This document shows positions 49,553 through 58,432 of a stretch of DNA of 64,000 nucleotides, piece by piece; position 1 is the first letter of the stretch; each line of letters starts with the position of its first letter. A program made the position numbers and the translations under genes. Under the pieces are notes generated by a model. The model had not been told where the DNA came from, did not search any database, and worked only from the letters and a program-made list of their open reading frames with translations. The stretch is from Pseudomonas sp. NCCP-436 (GTDB lineage Bacteria; Pseudomonadota; Gammaproteobacteria; Pseudomonadales; Pseudomonadaceae): the NCBI RefSeq assembly GCF_019656335.1, contig NZ_BPLZ01000001.1, forward strand, positions 368,408-432,407. The letters are read 5' to 3'.

Positions 49553-51613
49553 TCAGAAGTCCTTGCACAGGCGCAGGGCGTCGTAGATCGCGGCGTGGGT
49601 GTTGCGCTGGGCCACGCAATCACCGATGCGGAACAGCAGGTAGCCGTCGCCCGGCTCGGACAGGCAAGGCTGCGGCTTGATCGCAAACAGCGCCTCGATA
49701 TCGATCTGGCCCTTGTTGCGCGAACCGGCCTTGAGCGCGTAGTACAGCGACTCATCCGGACGCACGCCGTTCTCCACCACCACCTGGTCGACCACACGCT
49801 CTTCCTTGGCGCCGGTGTATTCGTTCTCCAGTACCGCCACCAGCTTGTCGCCTTCGCGGTAGACCTTTTCCAGCATCAGGTCGCCGGTCATGATGACTTC
49901 CTTCGGGTACAGGCTGCGGTAGTAGGGCGGGAAGCTGGTGCCACCCACGGCGATACCGGGCTTGATGTCGTCGGTCACCAGCTCCACCTGCGCGCCCTTG
50001 TCGGCCAGGTAGTCGGCCACAGACATGCCGGTGAATTCGCAGATGGTGTCGTAGACCAGCACGTTCTTGCCCGGCTCGACCTTGCCCGAGAGCACGTCCC
50101 AGCTGCTGACCACCAGCCCTTCGGCCGCGCCCCAGTGTTCGTTCTGCTCCAGGAACGGATGACCGCCGTTGGCCAGCACCACGATGTCCGGATTCAGGCC
50201 CAGGATGCTGGACTCATCGGCCGGCGTGCTCAGACGTAGGTCCACGCCCAGACGCGCCAGTTCCAGCTGGTACCAGCGGGTGATACCGGCAATCTGGTCG
50301 CGCTGCGGGGCGCGCGCGGCAATGCTGATCTGCCCGCCCAGGCTGTCCTGTTTTTCGAACATGATCACTTCGTGACCGCGTTCGGCGGAAACGCGTGCCG
50401 CTTCCATGCCGGCCGGGCCGCCGCCAACGATCACCACGCGACGCTTGGGCCCGGTGGATTTCTCGATGATGTGCGGTACGCCCATATATTCACGGCTGGT
50501 GGCGGCGTTCTGAATGCACAGCACATCCAGGCCCTGGTACTGACGGTCGATGCAATAGTTGGCGCCAACGCACTGCTTGATCTGGTCGACCTGGCCCATC
50601 TTGATCTTGGCGATCAGGTGCGGGTCGGCCATATGCGCGCGGGTCATGCCGACCATGTCCACGTAGCCGCCTTCGAGGATGCGCGTGGCCTGGTTCGGGT
50701 CCTTGATGTTCTGCGCGTGCAGCACCGGCACCTTGACCACTTCCTTGATCCCGGCGGCCAGGTGCAGGAACGGCTCCGGCGGGAAGCTCATGTTGGGGAT
50801 GACGTTGGCCAGGGTGTTGTGGGTGTCGCAACCGGAGCCGACCACGCCGATGAAATCGATCATGCCGGTGGCGTCGTAGTAGGCCGCGATCTGCTTCATG
50901 TCCTCATGGGACAGACCATCGGGGTGGAACTCGTCACCAGTAATGCGCATGCCCACGCAGAAGTCGTCGCCGACTTCCTTGCGCACGGCCTTGAGCACTT
51001 CCAGGCCGAACTTCATGCGGCCTTCAAAGGTGCCGCCCCACTCATCGGTACGCTTGTTCACCCGAGGCGACCAGAACTGGTCGATCAGGTGCTGGTGCAC
51101 GGCCGACAGCTCGACGCCGTCCAGACCGCCCTCTTTGGCCCGACGCGCGGCCTGGGCGTAGTTGCCGATGATGCGCCAGATTTCCTCTTCCTCGATGGTC
51201 TTGCAGGTGGCGCGGTGTACCGGCTCACGAATGCCGGACGGCGACACCAGGGTCGGCCAGTGGTAGCCATCCCAGCGCGAGCGGCGGCCCATGTGGGTAA
51301 TCTGGATCATGATCTTGGCGCCGTGCTTGTGCATGGCGTCAGCCAGGTTCTGGAAGTGCGGGATGATGCGGTCGGTGGACAGGTTGACCGAGCTCCACCA
51401 TTGCTGCGGGCTGTCGATGGCCACTACCGAGGAGCCGCCACAAATGGCCAGGCCGATGCCGCCCTTGGCTTTCTCCTCGTAGTACTTCACGTAGCGCTCG
51501 GTGGTCATTCCGCCGTCGGTGGCGTAGACCTCAGCGTGCGCGGTCGACAGCACGCGGTTGCGGATGGTGAGCTTGCCGATCTGGATCGGCTGGAACATTG
51601 CTTCGAAGGCCAT
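49553..51613 (-). CDS. dgcA: Dimethylglycine demethylase, flavoprotein subunit DgcA
   Basis: A 686-residue enzyme of the old-yellow-enzyme/trimethylamine dehydrogenase family. Residues 1-370 are an FMN TIM barrel (MFQPIQIGKLTIRNRVLSTAH, GVELSAVHQHLIDQFWSPRVN); residues about 390-686 are a nucleotide-binding domain (VVIVGGGPAGMEAARVSAERG). It removes a methyl group from dimethylglycine to give sarcosine. The cluster-binding segment has C348, C354 and C366, but A351 stands where TMADH has a fourth cysteine. AGGAGAA precedes the ATG. It is third in the leftward operon. Confidence 0.93.
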   Translation of the reverse strand: MAFEAMFQPIQIGKLTIRNRVLSTAHAEVYATDGGMTTERYVKYYEEKAKGGIGLAICGGSSVVAIDSPQQWWSSVNLSTDRIIPHFQNLADAMHKHGAKIMIQITHMGRRSRWDGYHWPTLVSPSGIREPVHRATCKTIEEEEIWRIIGNYAQAARRAKEGGLDGVELSAVHQHLIDQFWSPRVNKRTDEWGGTFEGRMKFGLEVLKAVRKEVGDDFCVGMRITGDEFHPDGLSHEDMKQIAAYYDATGMIDFIGVVGSGCDTHNTLANVIPNMSFPPEPFLHLAAGIKEVVKVPVLHAQNIKDPNQATRILEGGYVDMVGMTRAHMADPHLIAKIKMGQVDQIKQCVGANYCIDRQYQGLDVLCIQNAATSREYMGVPHIIEKSTGPKRRVVIVGGGPAGMEAARVSAERGHEVIMFEKQDSLGGQISIAARAPQRDQIAGITRWYQLELARLGVDLRLSTPADESSILGLNPDIVVLANGGHPFLEQNEHWGAAEGLVVSSWDVLSGKVEPGKNVLVYDTICEFTGMSVADYLADKGAQVELVTDDIKPGIAVGGTSFPPYYRSLYPKEVIMTGDLMLEKVYREGDKLVAVLENEYTGAKEERVVDQVVVENGVRPDESLYYALKAGSRNKGQIDIEALFAIKPQPCLSEPGDGYLLFRIGDCVAQRNTHAAIYDALRLCKDF

Positions 51614-51697
51614 GACCTTCTCCTCGATTCGGCGTTTACGCGCTCACGGTGCGCGGATTGGTCATCGGGCGGGCAGGGCCCGCCGTGGAAGGTTGGA

Positions 51698-52228
51698 TCA
51701 GAGTGGGCGGGTGACGAACAGGCCGTCTTCGTGACCTTCTTCGGCGCCGCTGTAGACCTGCTCGGTGACCGTGCGGATCGGGCTGCCGGCGGCGGCCAGG
51801 ATCTGGTCGATGGCGCCGGAGAACCAGCCGGTGAACATGTAGTCGACCTTGCGACCTACCTTGCCGTAGACGTAGACGAAGGCCGAGTGCTTGAGCTTGA
51901 CCTCGGCGTGACCGGTTTCCAGATCCAGCTTCTGCGTTTCGAACAGGCCCCAGCCACGTTGCGACAAGCGCTTCATGTAGTGCTCGAACACCGCGGCACC
52001 GGAAATGCCGTGACACTCGGCTTCTTTTTCACACCAGTGCCAGGCGCTCTTGTAGCCGGCCTTGTAGAGAATCTCGGCGTATTTGTCTGCGCCGAGCACC
52101 TCTTCGATGCCCATGTGGTTGTTGACGAAGAAATGACGCGGCACATACAGCATCGGCAGGGCGTCGGTGGTCCATACGCCGGTTTCGTCATCGACTTCGA
52201 TGGGCATTTCGGGGGCGTGGGTGGCCAT
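51698..52228 (-). CDS. DUF5943-type protein with V4R-like C-terminal domain
   Basis: A 176-residue cytoplasmic-looking protein encoded between the M19 homologue and dgcA. The C-terminal third, YMFTGWFSGAIDQILAAAG (about 130-148) plus the following TVTEQVYSGAEEG, resembles the end of V4R ligand-binding domains, but the V4R cysteines are missing. The relation is my reading, not a search result. The start at 52228 has TGGAG upstream; the open frame goes to 52276. It belongs to the GbdR-controlled set in relatives. Function unknown; possibly a small-molecule-binding partner of DgcAB. Confidence 0.75.
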   Translation of the reverse strand: MATHAPEMPIEVDDETGVWTTDALPMLYVPRHFFVNNHMGIEEVLGADKYAEILYKAGYKSAWHWCEKEAECHGISGAAVFEHYMKRLSQRGWGLFETQKLDLETGHAEVKLKHSAFVYVYGKVGRKVDYMFTGWFSGAIDQILAAAGSPIRTVTEQVYSGAEEGHEDGLFVTRPL

Positions 52229-52335
52229 GTGTTCAAACTCCAGAATTCGTTGTGTTACGTGTTTGCAAAAGCGCATGAATCGTTGTGGAGCGCGGCGCGG
52301 CTACCTGTGAGCGCAGTCGGCTCCACCAGCGTTGG

Positions 52336-53313
52336 TCATTCGCCCCAGACGTCCTTGAGTACGCGCACCCAGTTTTCTCCCATGACCTTGCGCACCACGC
52401 GCTCGGGCATGCCGCGTTTGAGCAGCGTTTCGGTCAGGTTGGGGAATTCGCCCACGGTGCGGATGCCCAGCGGGTTGACGATCTTGCCGAAGTTGGTCAG
52501 ACGACGGGCGTAGCCCTTGTCGTGGGTCAGCCACTCGAAGAAGTCCTTGCCGTGGCCTTGGGTGAAGTCGGTGCCGATGCCGATGGCGTCTTCACCGACG
52601 ATGTTCATCACGTACTCGATGGCCTCGGCGTAGTCGTCGATGGTCGAGTCGATGCCCTTGGCCAGGAACGGGGCGAACATGGTTACGCCGACGAAGCCGC
52701 CGTGGTCGGCGATGAATTTCAGTTCTTCATCGGACTTGTTGCGCGGATGTTCTTTGAGGCCGGACGGCAGGCAGTGGGAGTAGCACACCGGTTTTTTCGA
52801 GGCCAGGATGACCTCTTCACTGGTCTTGCTGCCCACGTGCGAGAGGTCGCACATGATGCCGACACGGTTCATCTCGGCAACGATCTCGTGACCGAAACCG
52901 GAGAGGCCGCCGTCACGCTCGTAGCAGCCGGTGCCGACCAGGTTCTGGGTGTTGTAGCACATCTGCACGATGCCCACGCCCAGCTGCTTGAAGATCTCTA
53001 CGTAGCCGATCTGGTCCTCGAACGCATGGGCGTTCTGGAAGCCGTAGAGGATGCCGGTCTTGCCCAGCTCCTTGGCCTTGTAGATGTCGGCGGTGGTGCG
53101 TACCGGAATCACCAGATCGCTGTTCTCGCGGATCAGGTTGTTGCTGGCGACGATGTTGTTGACCGTGGCCTGAAACCCTTCCCATACCGACACGGTGCAG
53201 TTGGCGGCGGTCAGACCGCCCTTGCGCATGTCTTCGAAGAGTTCACGGTTCCACTTGGCGATGATCAGCCCGTCGATGACGATGCTGTCGGCGTGCAATT
53301 CGGCTGGGCTCAT
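52336..53313 (-). CDS. M19 (membrane dipeptidase) family protein with altered metal site
   Basis: A 325-residue TIM-barrel protein of the renal dipeptidase family. The family's DGHxD zinc motif is replaced by DGLII (residues 14-18), and the bridging Glu region reads GFQNAHAFED. H159 (DLSHV), H180 (YSHC) and D249 (GIGTDF) are kept. No signal peptide. It is first in the leftward operon before the DUF5943 gene and dgcAB. The corresponding gene is part of the dimethylglycine cluster in other pseudomonads. True dipeptidase activity is doubtful; the substrate may relate to glycine betaine catabolism. Confidence 0.85.
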   Translation of the reverse strand: MSPAELHADSIVIDGLIIAKWNRELFEDMRKGGLTAANCTVSVWEGFQATVNNIVASNNLIRENSDLVIPVRTTADIYKAKELGKTGILYGFQNAHAFEDQIGYVEIFKQLGVGIVQMCYNTQNLVGTGCYERDGGLSGFGHEIVAEMNRVGIMCDLSHVGSKTSEEVILASKKPVCYSHCLPSGLKEHPRNKSDEELKFIADHGGFVGVTMFAPFLAKGIDSTIDDYAEAIEYVMNIVGEDAIGIGTDFTQGHGKDFFEWLTHDKGYARRLTNFGKIVNPLGIRTVGEFPNLTETLLKRGMPERVVRKVMGENWVRVLKDVWGE

Positions 53314-53585
53314 AAGGCTTGTCCCCTGAACGAATACACCGCATCGGCTGGCGGTGCTTTGGGGAAAGCTTATCCCTGGGGGGCTGGCCGACCCGGTGCA
53401 AAAGCGACTGGGGGATTGCCGAAAGCGTCAAGCCGAGGTCGCGAATGAATACGAAGCCTTGCCATCCCATAACCCGCAGGTACGGTCGGGCGGCATTGCG
53501 TTTTCAGCCGCGATTCGTCCCGAAGCGGCGAGCTAAAGGATATTTCGTGGTGAAGCGGCTCCGGCGTGGCCGTGCCGGCTGTCGA

Positions 53586-54530
53586 TCAGTCCAGTCGCTC
53601 GCGGCGGTCCTTGCTGGGGCTGGCGGCGAAGCGCCTGCGGTAGCAGCGCGAGAAATACGACGCCGAGTCGAAACCGCAGGCCAGGCTCACCTCCAGCACG
53701 CTGAGGTCGCTCTGGCGCAGCAACTGGCGCGCCTTGTCCAGGCGCAGCTCCAGGTAGAAGGCCGAGGGGGTGGTGTCCAGATGATGACGGAACAGACGCT
53801 CCAGCTGACGCACGCTGATGCCCACCTGAGCGGCCAGCACTTCGCTGGATAGCGGCTGCTCGCACTGGCGTTCCATCTCGCCGATCACCCGTACCAGTTT
53901 CTTGTTGTGCAGGTCGTAGCGGCTGGCGACCTGCATGCGCTGGTGATCCAGGCGCGTGCGGATACGGCTGACCACGAACTGCTCCGAGACCTTCACGGCC
54001 AGTGCTTCGCCGTGTTCCCGGCCGATCAGCCCCAGCATCAGATCCAGGCTGCTGGTGCCACCCGCGCTGGTGATGCGCTTGCCGTCGATCTCGAACAGCT
54101 CCTGGGTGACCAGTAGCGCCGGGTAGCGCTCACGGAAGGCATCGATGGCCTCCCAGTGCAGAGTCAGGCGCTGATGCTGGAACAGTCCGGCCTCGGCCAG
54201 CACGAAGCTGCCGGTATCGATGCCGCCAAGTACCGTCAGTTCCGCCTCGCGACGTTGCAGCCAGTGCGCCAGGTGATGATCGTAGTGGGCCAGTGGCTCG
54301 AAACCGGCGACAACGAACAGCGCCCGGGTATCGTCCGGCAGTTCCAGCGCGCCGTCGACGTTCAGCGACATGCCGTTGCTCGCCTGTACGGCGTTGCCGT
54401 CCCGGCTGAGCAGGCGCCATCGATACAGCTCGCCGCGAAAGCGGTTGGCCACGCGCAGCGGTTCGATGGCCGACATCAGGCCCATCATGGAAAAGCCGGG
54501 CAGCAGCAGGAAGCAGAAGGTCTGGGGCAT
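53586..54530 (-). CDS. cdhR: AraC-family carnitine catabolism regulator CdhR
   Basis: A 314-residue regulator with the same two-domain plan as GbdR: DJ-1/PfpI-like N-terminal domain (MPQTFCFLLLPGFSMMGLMSAIEPLRVANRF, GGIDTGSFVLAEAGLF) and C-terminal AraC DNA-binding domain (LAAQVGISVRQLERLFRHHL, LSVLEVSLACGFDSASYFSRCY). CdhR activates carnitine genes in P. aeruginosa in response to carnitine. It is divergent from caiX, with a 238-bp shared regulatory gap. The ATG at 54530 is preferred over the GTG three codons upstream, although neither has a strong ribosome site. Confidence 0.9.
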   Translation of the reverse strand: MPQTFCFLLLPGFSMMGLMSAIEPLRVANRFRGELYRWRLLSRDGNAVQASNGMSLNVDGALELPDDTRALFVVAGFEPLAHYDHHLAHWLQRREAELTVLGGIDTGSFVLAEAGLFQHQRLTLHWEAIDAFRERYPALLVTQELFEIDGKRITSAGGTSSLDLMLGLIGREHGEALAVKVSEQFVVSRIRTRLDHQRMQVASRYDLHNKKLVRVIGEMERQCEQPLSSEVLAAQVGISVRQLERLFRHHLDTTPSAFYLELRLDKARQLLRQSDLSVLEVSLACGFDSASYFSRCYRRRFAASPSKDRRERLD

Positions 54531-54768
54531 ACAGATCACGAGGCTGGAGCAGGGTGGCTGGTAGCTCGAGAGATTAATACGCCATCAGTGCATCTGTACC
54601 GAAAACTGGTCGCTGAAGGTCAATAAATGGTCGGTCAGATGCGAATTTTGCGTCAGGGGCGGGCGTAAGGTGTTTTCATCGGGAGGCGAGCAATCCCGAG
54701 CACGGTGGGGGCTTGAAGCCTCTAGAAGAACGAAATAGAACCGCTGTGACACGATGAGGAGCACCCAG

Positions 54769-55701
54769 ATGAAAGGTCTTACCGCACTGGCCGCGTGCTG
54801 CACCCTGAGCCTGTTCAGTACCTCCCTGCTGGCCGATGACGCCAGTTGCAAGAACGTTCGCATCGGCGCCGTCGGCTGGACCGACGTGGTCGCCACCACT
54901 GCCGTTGCCAGCGAGCTGCTGCAGGGGCTCGGCTACGAAACCAAGCAGACCCAGGCCTCGCAACAGATCATCTTCGCCGGTATCCAGAAGGGGCAGATCG
55001 ACGCCTTTCTCGGCTACTGGAAGCCGATCATGGACGACAACATCAAGCCCTTCCTCGATGCCGGCGCGGTGAAGGTGGCCGCCGAACCGTCGCTGGATGA
55101 CGCGGTGGCAGTGCTGGCGGTGCCCAGCTACACCGCCGACAAGGGCCTGAAAACCCTGGCCGATATCGCCAGGTTCAAGGACGAGCTGGACGGCAAGATC
55201 TACGGTATCGAGGCCGGCTCCGGGGCCAATACGGCGATCCAGAAGATGATCGATACCAACCAGTTCGGCCTCGGCGGCTTCAAGCTGGTCGAATCCAGCG
55301 AGGCCGGCATGCTCGCCGCAGTTGGGCGTGCCGTGCGCAACGAGAAACCGGTGGTGTTCTTCGGCTGGAAGCCGCATCCGATGAACCTGTCGATGCAGAT
55401 CACCTATCTGACCGGCACCGAGGATGTGTTCGGCCCCAACGACGGAGCCGCCACGGTGTCCACCGTAACCGCGCCGGACTACGCCGAGCGCTGCCCCAAC
55501 GCCAACCGTCTGCTGACCAGCCTGCGTTTTACCAGTGAGCAGGAAGCGGAGCTGATGCAGCCGATCATGGATCGCAAGCAGCCAGCGCAGGTGGCGCGTG
55601 ACTGGATCAAGGCCAACCCGAAGGTGGTCGAGGCCTGGCTCGCAGGCGTCACCACCTTCGACGGCAAGCCCGCCAGCGCGGCGCTGATCGCCGGCAACTG
55701 A
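54769..55701 (+). CDS. caiX: Carnitine-binding protein CaiX (ChoX family)
   Basis: A 310-residue periplasmic binding protein with signal peptide MKGLTALAACCTLSLFSTSLLA. ChoX-type motifs: IGAVGWTDVVATTAVASELLQGLGY, IQKGQIDAFLGYWKPIMD, GIEAGSGANT, FGWKPHPMN and ARDWIKANPKVVEAWLAGVTTFDGKP. GAGGAG before the ATG at 54769 decides the start. It heads the carnitine operon caiX-cdhC-cdhA-cdhB. CaiX is known to use the CbcWV transporter core, encoded 14 kb to the left here. Confidence 0.92.
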   Translation: MKGLTALAACCTLSLFSTSLLADDASCKNVRIGAVGWTDVVATTAVASELLQGLGYETKQTQASQQIIFAGIQKGQIDAFLGYWKPIMDDNIKPFLDAGAVKVAAEPSLDDAVAVLAVPSYTADKGLKTLADIARFKDELDGKIYGIEAGSGANTAIQKMIDTNQFGLGGFKLVESSEAGMLAAVGRAVRNEKPVVFFGWKPHPMNLSMQITYLTGTEDVFGPNDGAATVSTVTAPDYAERCPNANRLLTSLRFTSEQEAELMQPIMDRKQPAQVARDWIKANPKVVEAWLAGVTTFDGKPASAALIAGN

Positions 55702-55800
55702 TACGCGAGCGCCGGTCGAGCCGGCGCTGATTTCCCTTTTTGCACAATGCCTGCGGCCCTGCCGTCGGCCCCCGTTCGCCCCTGGAAAGGACAGTTGAGC

Positions 55801-56685
55801 ATGAACTACGAGGTTATCGTCACCTGTGCGGTGACCGGCGCCGGCGACACCGTCGGCAAGCACCCGGCGATCCCGGTTACGCCAAAGGAAATCGCGGCGG
55901 CCGCCATCGAGGCGGCCAAGGCGGGAGCCACTGTCGCTCACTGCCATGTGCGTGATCCGCAGACCGGCAAGCCGAGCCGTGATGTGGCGCTGTACCGAGA
56001 GGTAGTCGAACGCATCCGTGAAAGCGACACCGACGTGATCATCAATCTCACCGCCGGCATGGGCGGTGATCTGGAAATCGGCAAGGGTGAACAGCCGCTG
56101 GAGTTCGGTTCCGGCACCGACCTGGTCGGGCCGCTCACCCGCCTGGCGCATGTCGAGGAGCTGCTGCCGGAAATCTGCACCCTGGACTGCGGCACGCTGA
56201 ATTTCGGCGACGGCGACTTCATCTACGTCTCCACCCCGGCGCAACTGCGTGCCGGTGCCAGGCGCATCACCGAGCTGGGGGTGAAGGCCGAGCTGGAAAT
56301 CTTCGATACCGGCCACCTGTGGTTCGCCAAGCAGATGATCAGGGAAGGCCTGCTGGACGACCCGCTGATCCAGCTGTGCCTGGGCATCCCATGGGGCGCG
56401 CCGGCCGACACCACCACCATGAAGGCCATGGCCGACAACCTGCCGCCGGGTGTCACCTGGGCCGGCTTCGGCATCGGGCGGATGCAGATGCCGATGGTCG
56501 CCCAGGCCATGCTGCTCGGCGGCCACGTGCGCGTGGGCCTGGAGGACAACATCTGGCTGGATCGTGGCGTACATGCCAGCAACGGCCAACTGGTCGAGCG
56601 CGCCATCGAGATCATCGAGCGCCTCGGTGGCCGCGCCCTGACCCCGGCCGAAGGGCGGGAAAAGATGAAGCTCAAGCGTCGCTAG
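55801..56685 (+). CDS. cdhC: 3-dehydrocarnitine cleavage enzyme CdhC (BKACE/DUF849 family)
   Basis: A 294-residue zinc-dependent beta-keto acid cleavage enzyme. The metal motif is [13 protein letters not shown]; downstream [18 protein letters not shown] and [12 protein letters not shown] complete the family pattern. It condenses 3-dehydrocarnitine with acetyl-CoA to give betainyl-CoA and acetoacetate. AAAGGA precedes the ATG at 55801; the open frame from 55747 lacks a family-like N-terminus. It follows caiX and precedes cdhA. Confidence 0.93.
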   Translation: MNYEVIVTCAVTGAGDTVGKHPAIPVTPKEIAAAAIEAAKAGATVAHCHVRDPQTGKPSRDVALYREVVERIRESDTDVIINLTAGMGGDLEIGKGEQPLEFGSGTDLVGPLTRLAHVEELLPEICTLDCGTLNFGDGDFIYVSTPAQLRAGARRITELGVKAELEIFDTGHLWFAKQMIREGLLDDPLIQLCLGIPWGAPADTTTMKAMADNLPPGVTWAGFGIGRMQMPMVAQAMLLGGHVRVGLEDNIWLDRGVHASNGQLVERAIEIIERLGGRALTPAEGREKMKLKRR

Positions 56686-56696
56686 CGCGGCTTTCC

Positions 56697-56722
56697 CCCC
56701 TCTCCCAATCATGGGAGAGGGG
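56697..56722. repeat. Perfect GA/CT-rich hairpin after cdhC
   Basis: An 11-bp stem CCCCTCTCCCA / TGGGAGAGGGG with ATCA loop just past the cdhC stop. This is a common type of interspersed palindrome in pseudomonads; it may also protect or attenuate the operon message. Confidence 0.6.
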
Positions 56723-56753
56723 CCGGGGAGAGGCTTGTGTGCATCTCCCGTAG

Positions 56754-56807
56754 CCCGGATGAAATCCGGGAAAAACTTCACCTGCCATGCCCCGGATTGC
56801 ATCCGGG
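56754..56807. repeat. Two copies of a CCCGGAT...ATCCGGG palindrome
   Basis: CCCGGAT-GAA-ATCCGGG... reads as 7-bp arms at 56754-56760/56764-56770 and again at 56791-56797/56801-56807, with short 3-nt loops. The tandem arrangement is REP/BIME-like and lies within the cdhC-cdhA spacer, ending 16 bp before the cdhA ATG. Confidence 0.7.
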
Positions 56808-56823
56808 CCACCGGAGTTCAACC

Positions 56824-57789
56824 ATGACCTTCGTTACCGATATCAAGACATTCGCCGCCCTCGGCACCGGCGTGATCGGCGCCGGCTGGATCGCCCGCGC
56901 CCTGGCCCATGGCCTGGATGTGATCGCCTGGGATCCGGCCCCCGGCGCCGAAGCCGCGCTGCGCAGCCGTCTGGCCAATGCCTGGCCGGCGCTGGAGAAA
57001 AAGGGGCTGGCGCCCGGTGCTTCGCTTGAGCGCCTGCGCTTCGTGAGCAGCATCGAAGACTGCGTACACGATGCCGATTTCATTCAGGAAAGCGCGCCCG
57101 AACGGCTCGAACTCAAGTGCGAACTGCACGCCAGGATCAGCGCCGCGGCGCGCCCGGACGTGCTGATCGGCTCCAGTACCTCGGGGCTGCTGCCCAGTGA
57201 GTTCTATGAAGGTGCCACGCACCCGGAGCGCTGCGTGGTCGGCCATCCGTTCAATCCGGTGTACCTGCTGCCACTGGTGGAGGTGGTGGGCGGGGCGAAG
57301 ACCGCGCCCGAGGCCGTACAGGCGGCGATCAGGGTGTACGAGGCGCTGGGCATGCGCCCCTTGCATGTGCGCAAGGAAGTACCGGGTTTTATCGCCGACC
57401 GTCTGCTCGAAGCGCTGTGGCGCGAGGCGTTGCACCTGGTCAACGACGGCGTGGCGACTACCGGCGAGATCGACGATGCGATCCGTTTCGGTGCCGGCCT
57501 GCGCTGGTCGTTCATGGGTAGCTTCCTGACCTACACCCTGGCCGGCGGCCCGGCCGGCATGCGCCACTTCATGGCCCAGTTCGGCCCGGCGCTGAAACTG
57601 CCCTGGACCTACCTTGAGGCGCCCGAGCTCACCGAGAGCCTGATCGATGCAGTGGTCGAGGGCACGGCCGAACAGCAGGGCGAGCGCAGCCTGGACGCCC
57701 TGGAGCGCTACCGCGACGACTGCCTGCTGGCGGTGCTGGAAGCGATTCGTCAGACCAAGGCCAGGCACGGCTTCGCCTTCGCCGAGTGA
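56824..57789 (+). CDS. cdhA: L-carnitine 3-dehydrogenase CdhA
   Basis: A 321-residue NAD-dependent dehydrogenase of the 3-hydroxyacyl-CoA dehydrogenase family. Rossmann start [29 protein letters not shown]; central [11 protein letters not shown] and the histidine-containing [20 protein letters not shown]. It oxidises L-carnitine to 3-dehydrocarnitine, the substrate of CdhC. The start at 56824 gives the family N-terminus; the upstream open frame crosses REP palindromes and is a shadow. Cytosolic. Confidence 0.94.
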   Translation: MTFVTDIKTFAALGTGVIGAGWIARALAHGLDVIAWDPAPGAEAALRSRLANAWPALEKKGLAPGASLERLRFVSSIEDCVHDADFIQESAPERLELKCELHARISAAARPDVLIGSSTSGLLPSEFYEGATHPERCVVGHPFNPVYLLPLVEVVGGAKTAPEAVQAAIRVYEALGMRPLHVRKEVPGFIADRLLEALWREALHLVNDGVATTGEIDDAIRFGAGLRWSFMGSFLTYTLAGGPAGMRHFMAQFGPALKLPWTYLEAPELTESLIDAVVEGTAEQQGERSLDALERYRDDCLLAVLEAIRQTKARHGFAFAE

Positions 57790-57941
57790 ATCGAATCATA
57801 CCGGTGCGCATGGCGCACCCTGAAGACCGACGCCCATCCGGCTCCACTCTCCCGCTTGCGGAAGACGACTGCATGGATGCAGACGTCAGGGCGACGCAGG
57901 ACGCCAAAGTCGAGAGCTGAGGGCCTTATCGGAATACCAAC

Positions 57942-58415
57942 ATGAGTCTGCCAACCTATCGCACCACCATCTCCCCCGATTGGGTCGACTACAACGGGCA
58001 CCTGCGCGACGCCTTCTACCTGCTGATATTCAGCCACGCCACCGATGCGCTGATGGACGTGCTGGGGCTGGACGAAGCCGGTCGCGCCCGTATCGGACAC
58101 ACGCTGTATACCCTGGAATGCCACCTCAACTTCCTGGCCGAGGTGAAGGAGGGCGAACCGGTGGAAGTGCGCACGCAGCTGTTGGCACATGACACCAAAC
58201 GCCTGCATATCCACCACGCGCTGTATCGACCCGGTGACGACGCCAGCCTGGCGGAAAGCGAGCAGATGCTGATGAACATCGACAGCGCCGCCGGCCGCGC
58301 GGCGCCGTTCGCCGATCAGGTTGCAGAAAGAGTCGCGCAACTGGCCAGCGAGCATCAGGGGTTGCCGCAGCCGGCCTGCGTTGGCCGGGTCATCGGCCTG
58401 CGCCGCTCTGCGTAG
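57942..58415 (+). CDS. cdhB: Betainyl-CoA thioesterase CdhB (hotdog fold)
   Basis: A 157-residue thioesterase of the 4-hydroxybenzoyl-CoA type. The active-site motif is PDWVDYNGHLRDAFYLLIFS, with the conserved Asp before YNGH. It releases glycine betaine from betainyl-CoA, ending the carnitine route so that product can enter the dgc pathway. The gap from cdhA is 152 bp, longer than the others in the operon. GGAATACC precedes the ATG. Confidence 0.9.
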   Translation: MSLPTYRTTISPDWVDYNGHLRDAFYLLIFSHATDALMDVLGLDEAGRARIGHTLYTLECHLNFLAEVKEGEPVEVRTQLLAHDTKRLHIHHALYRPGDDASLAESEQMLMNIDSAAGRAAPFADQVAERVAQLASEHQGLPQPACVGRVIGLRRSA

Positions 58416-58432
58416 AGGGCGCCGTGTGAGCC

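Noticed and set aside
50372..52513. Plus-strand 713-codon ORF opposite dgcA and the DUF5943 gene
   Set aside because: Antisense shadow of strongly supported genes, as are similar long frames opposite ahcY, betB, cbcV and metK.
54676..56811. Minus-strand 711-codon ORF across caiX and cdhC
   Set aside because: Spans two well-identified genes and their spacer in antisense; the product has no recognisable domain.
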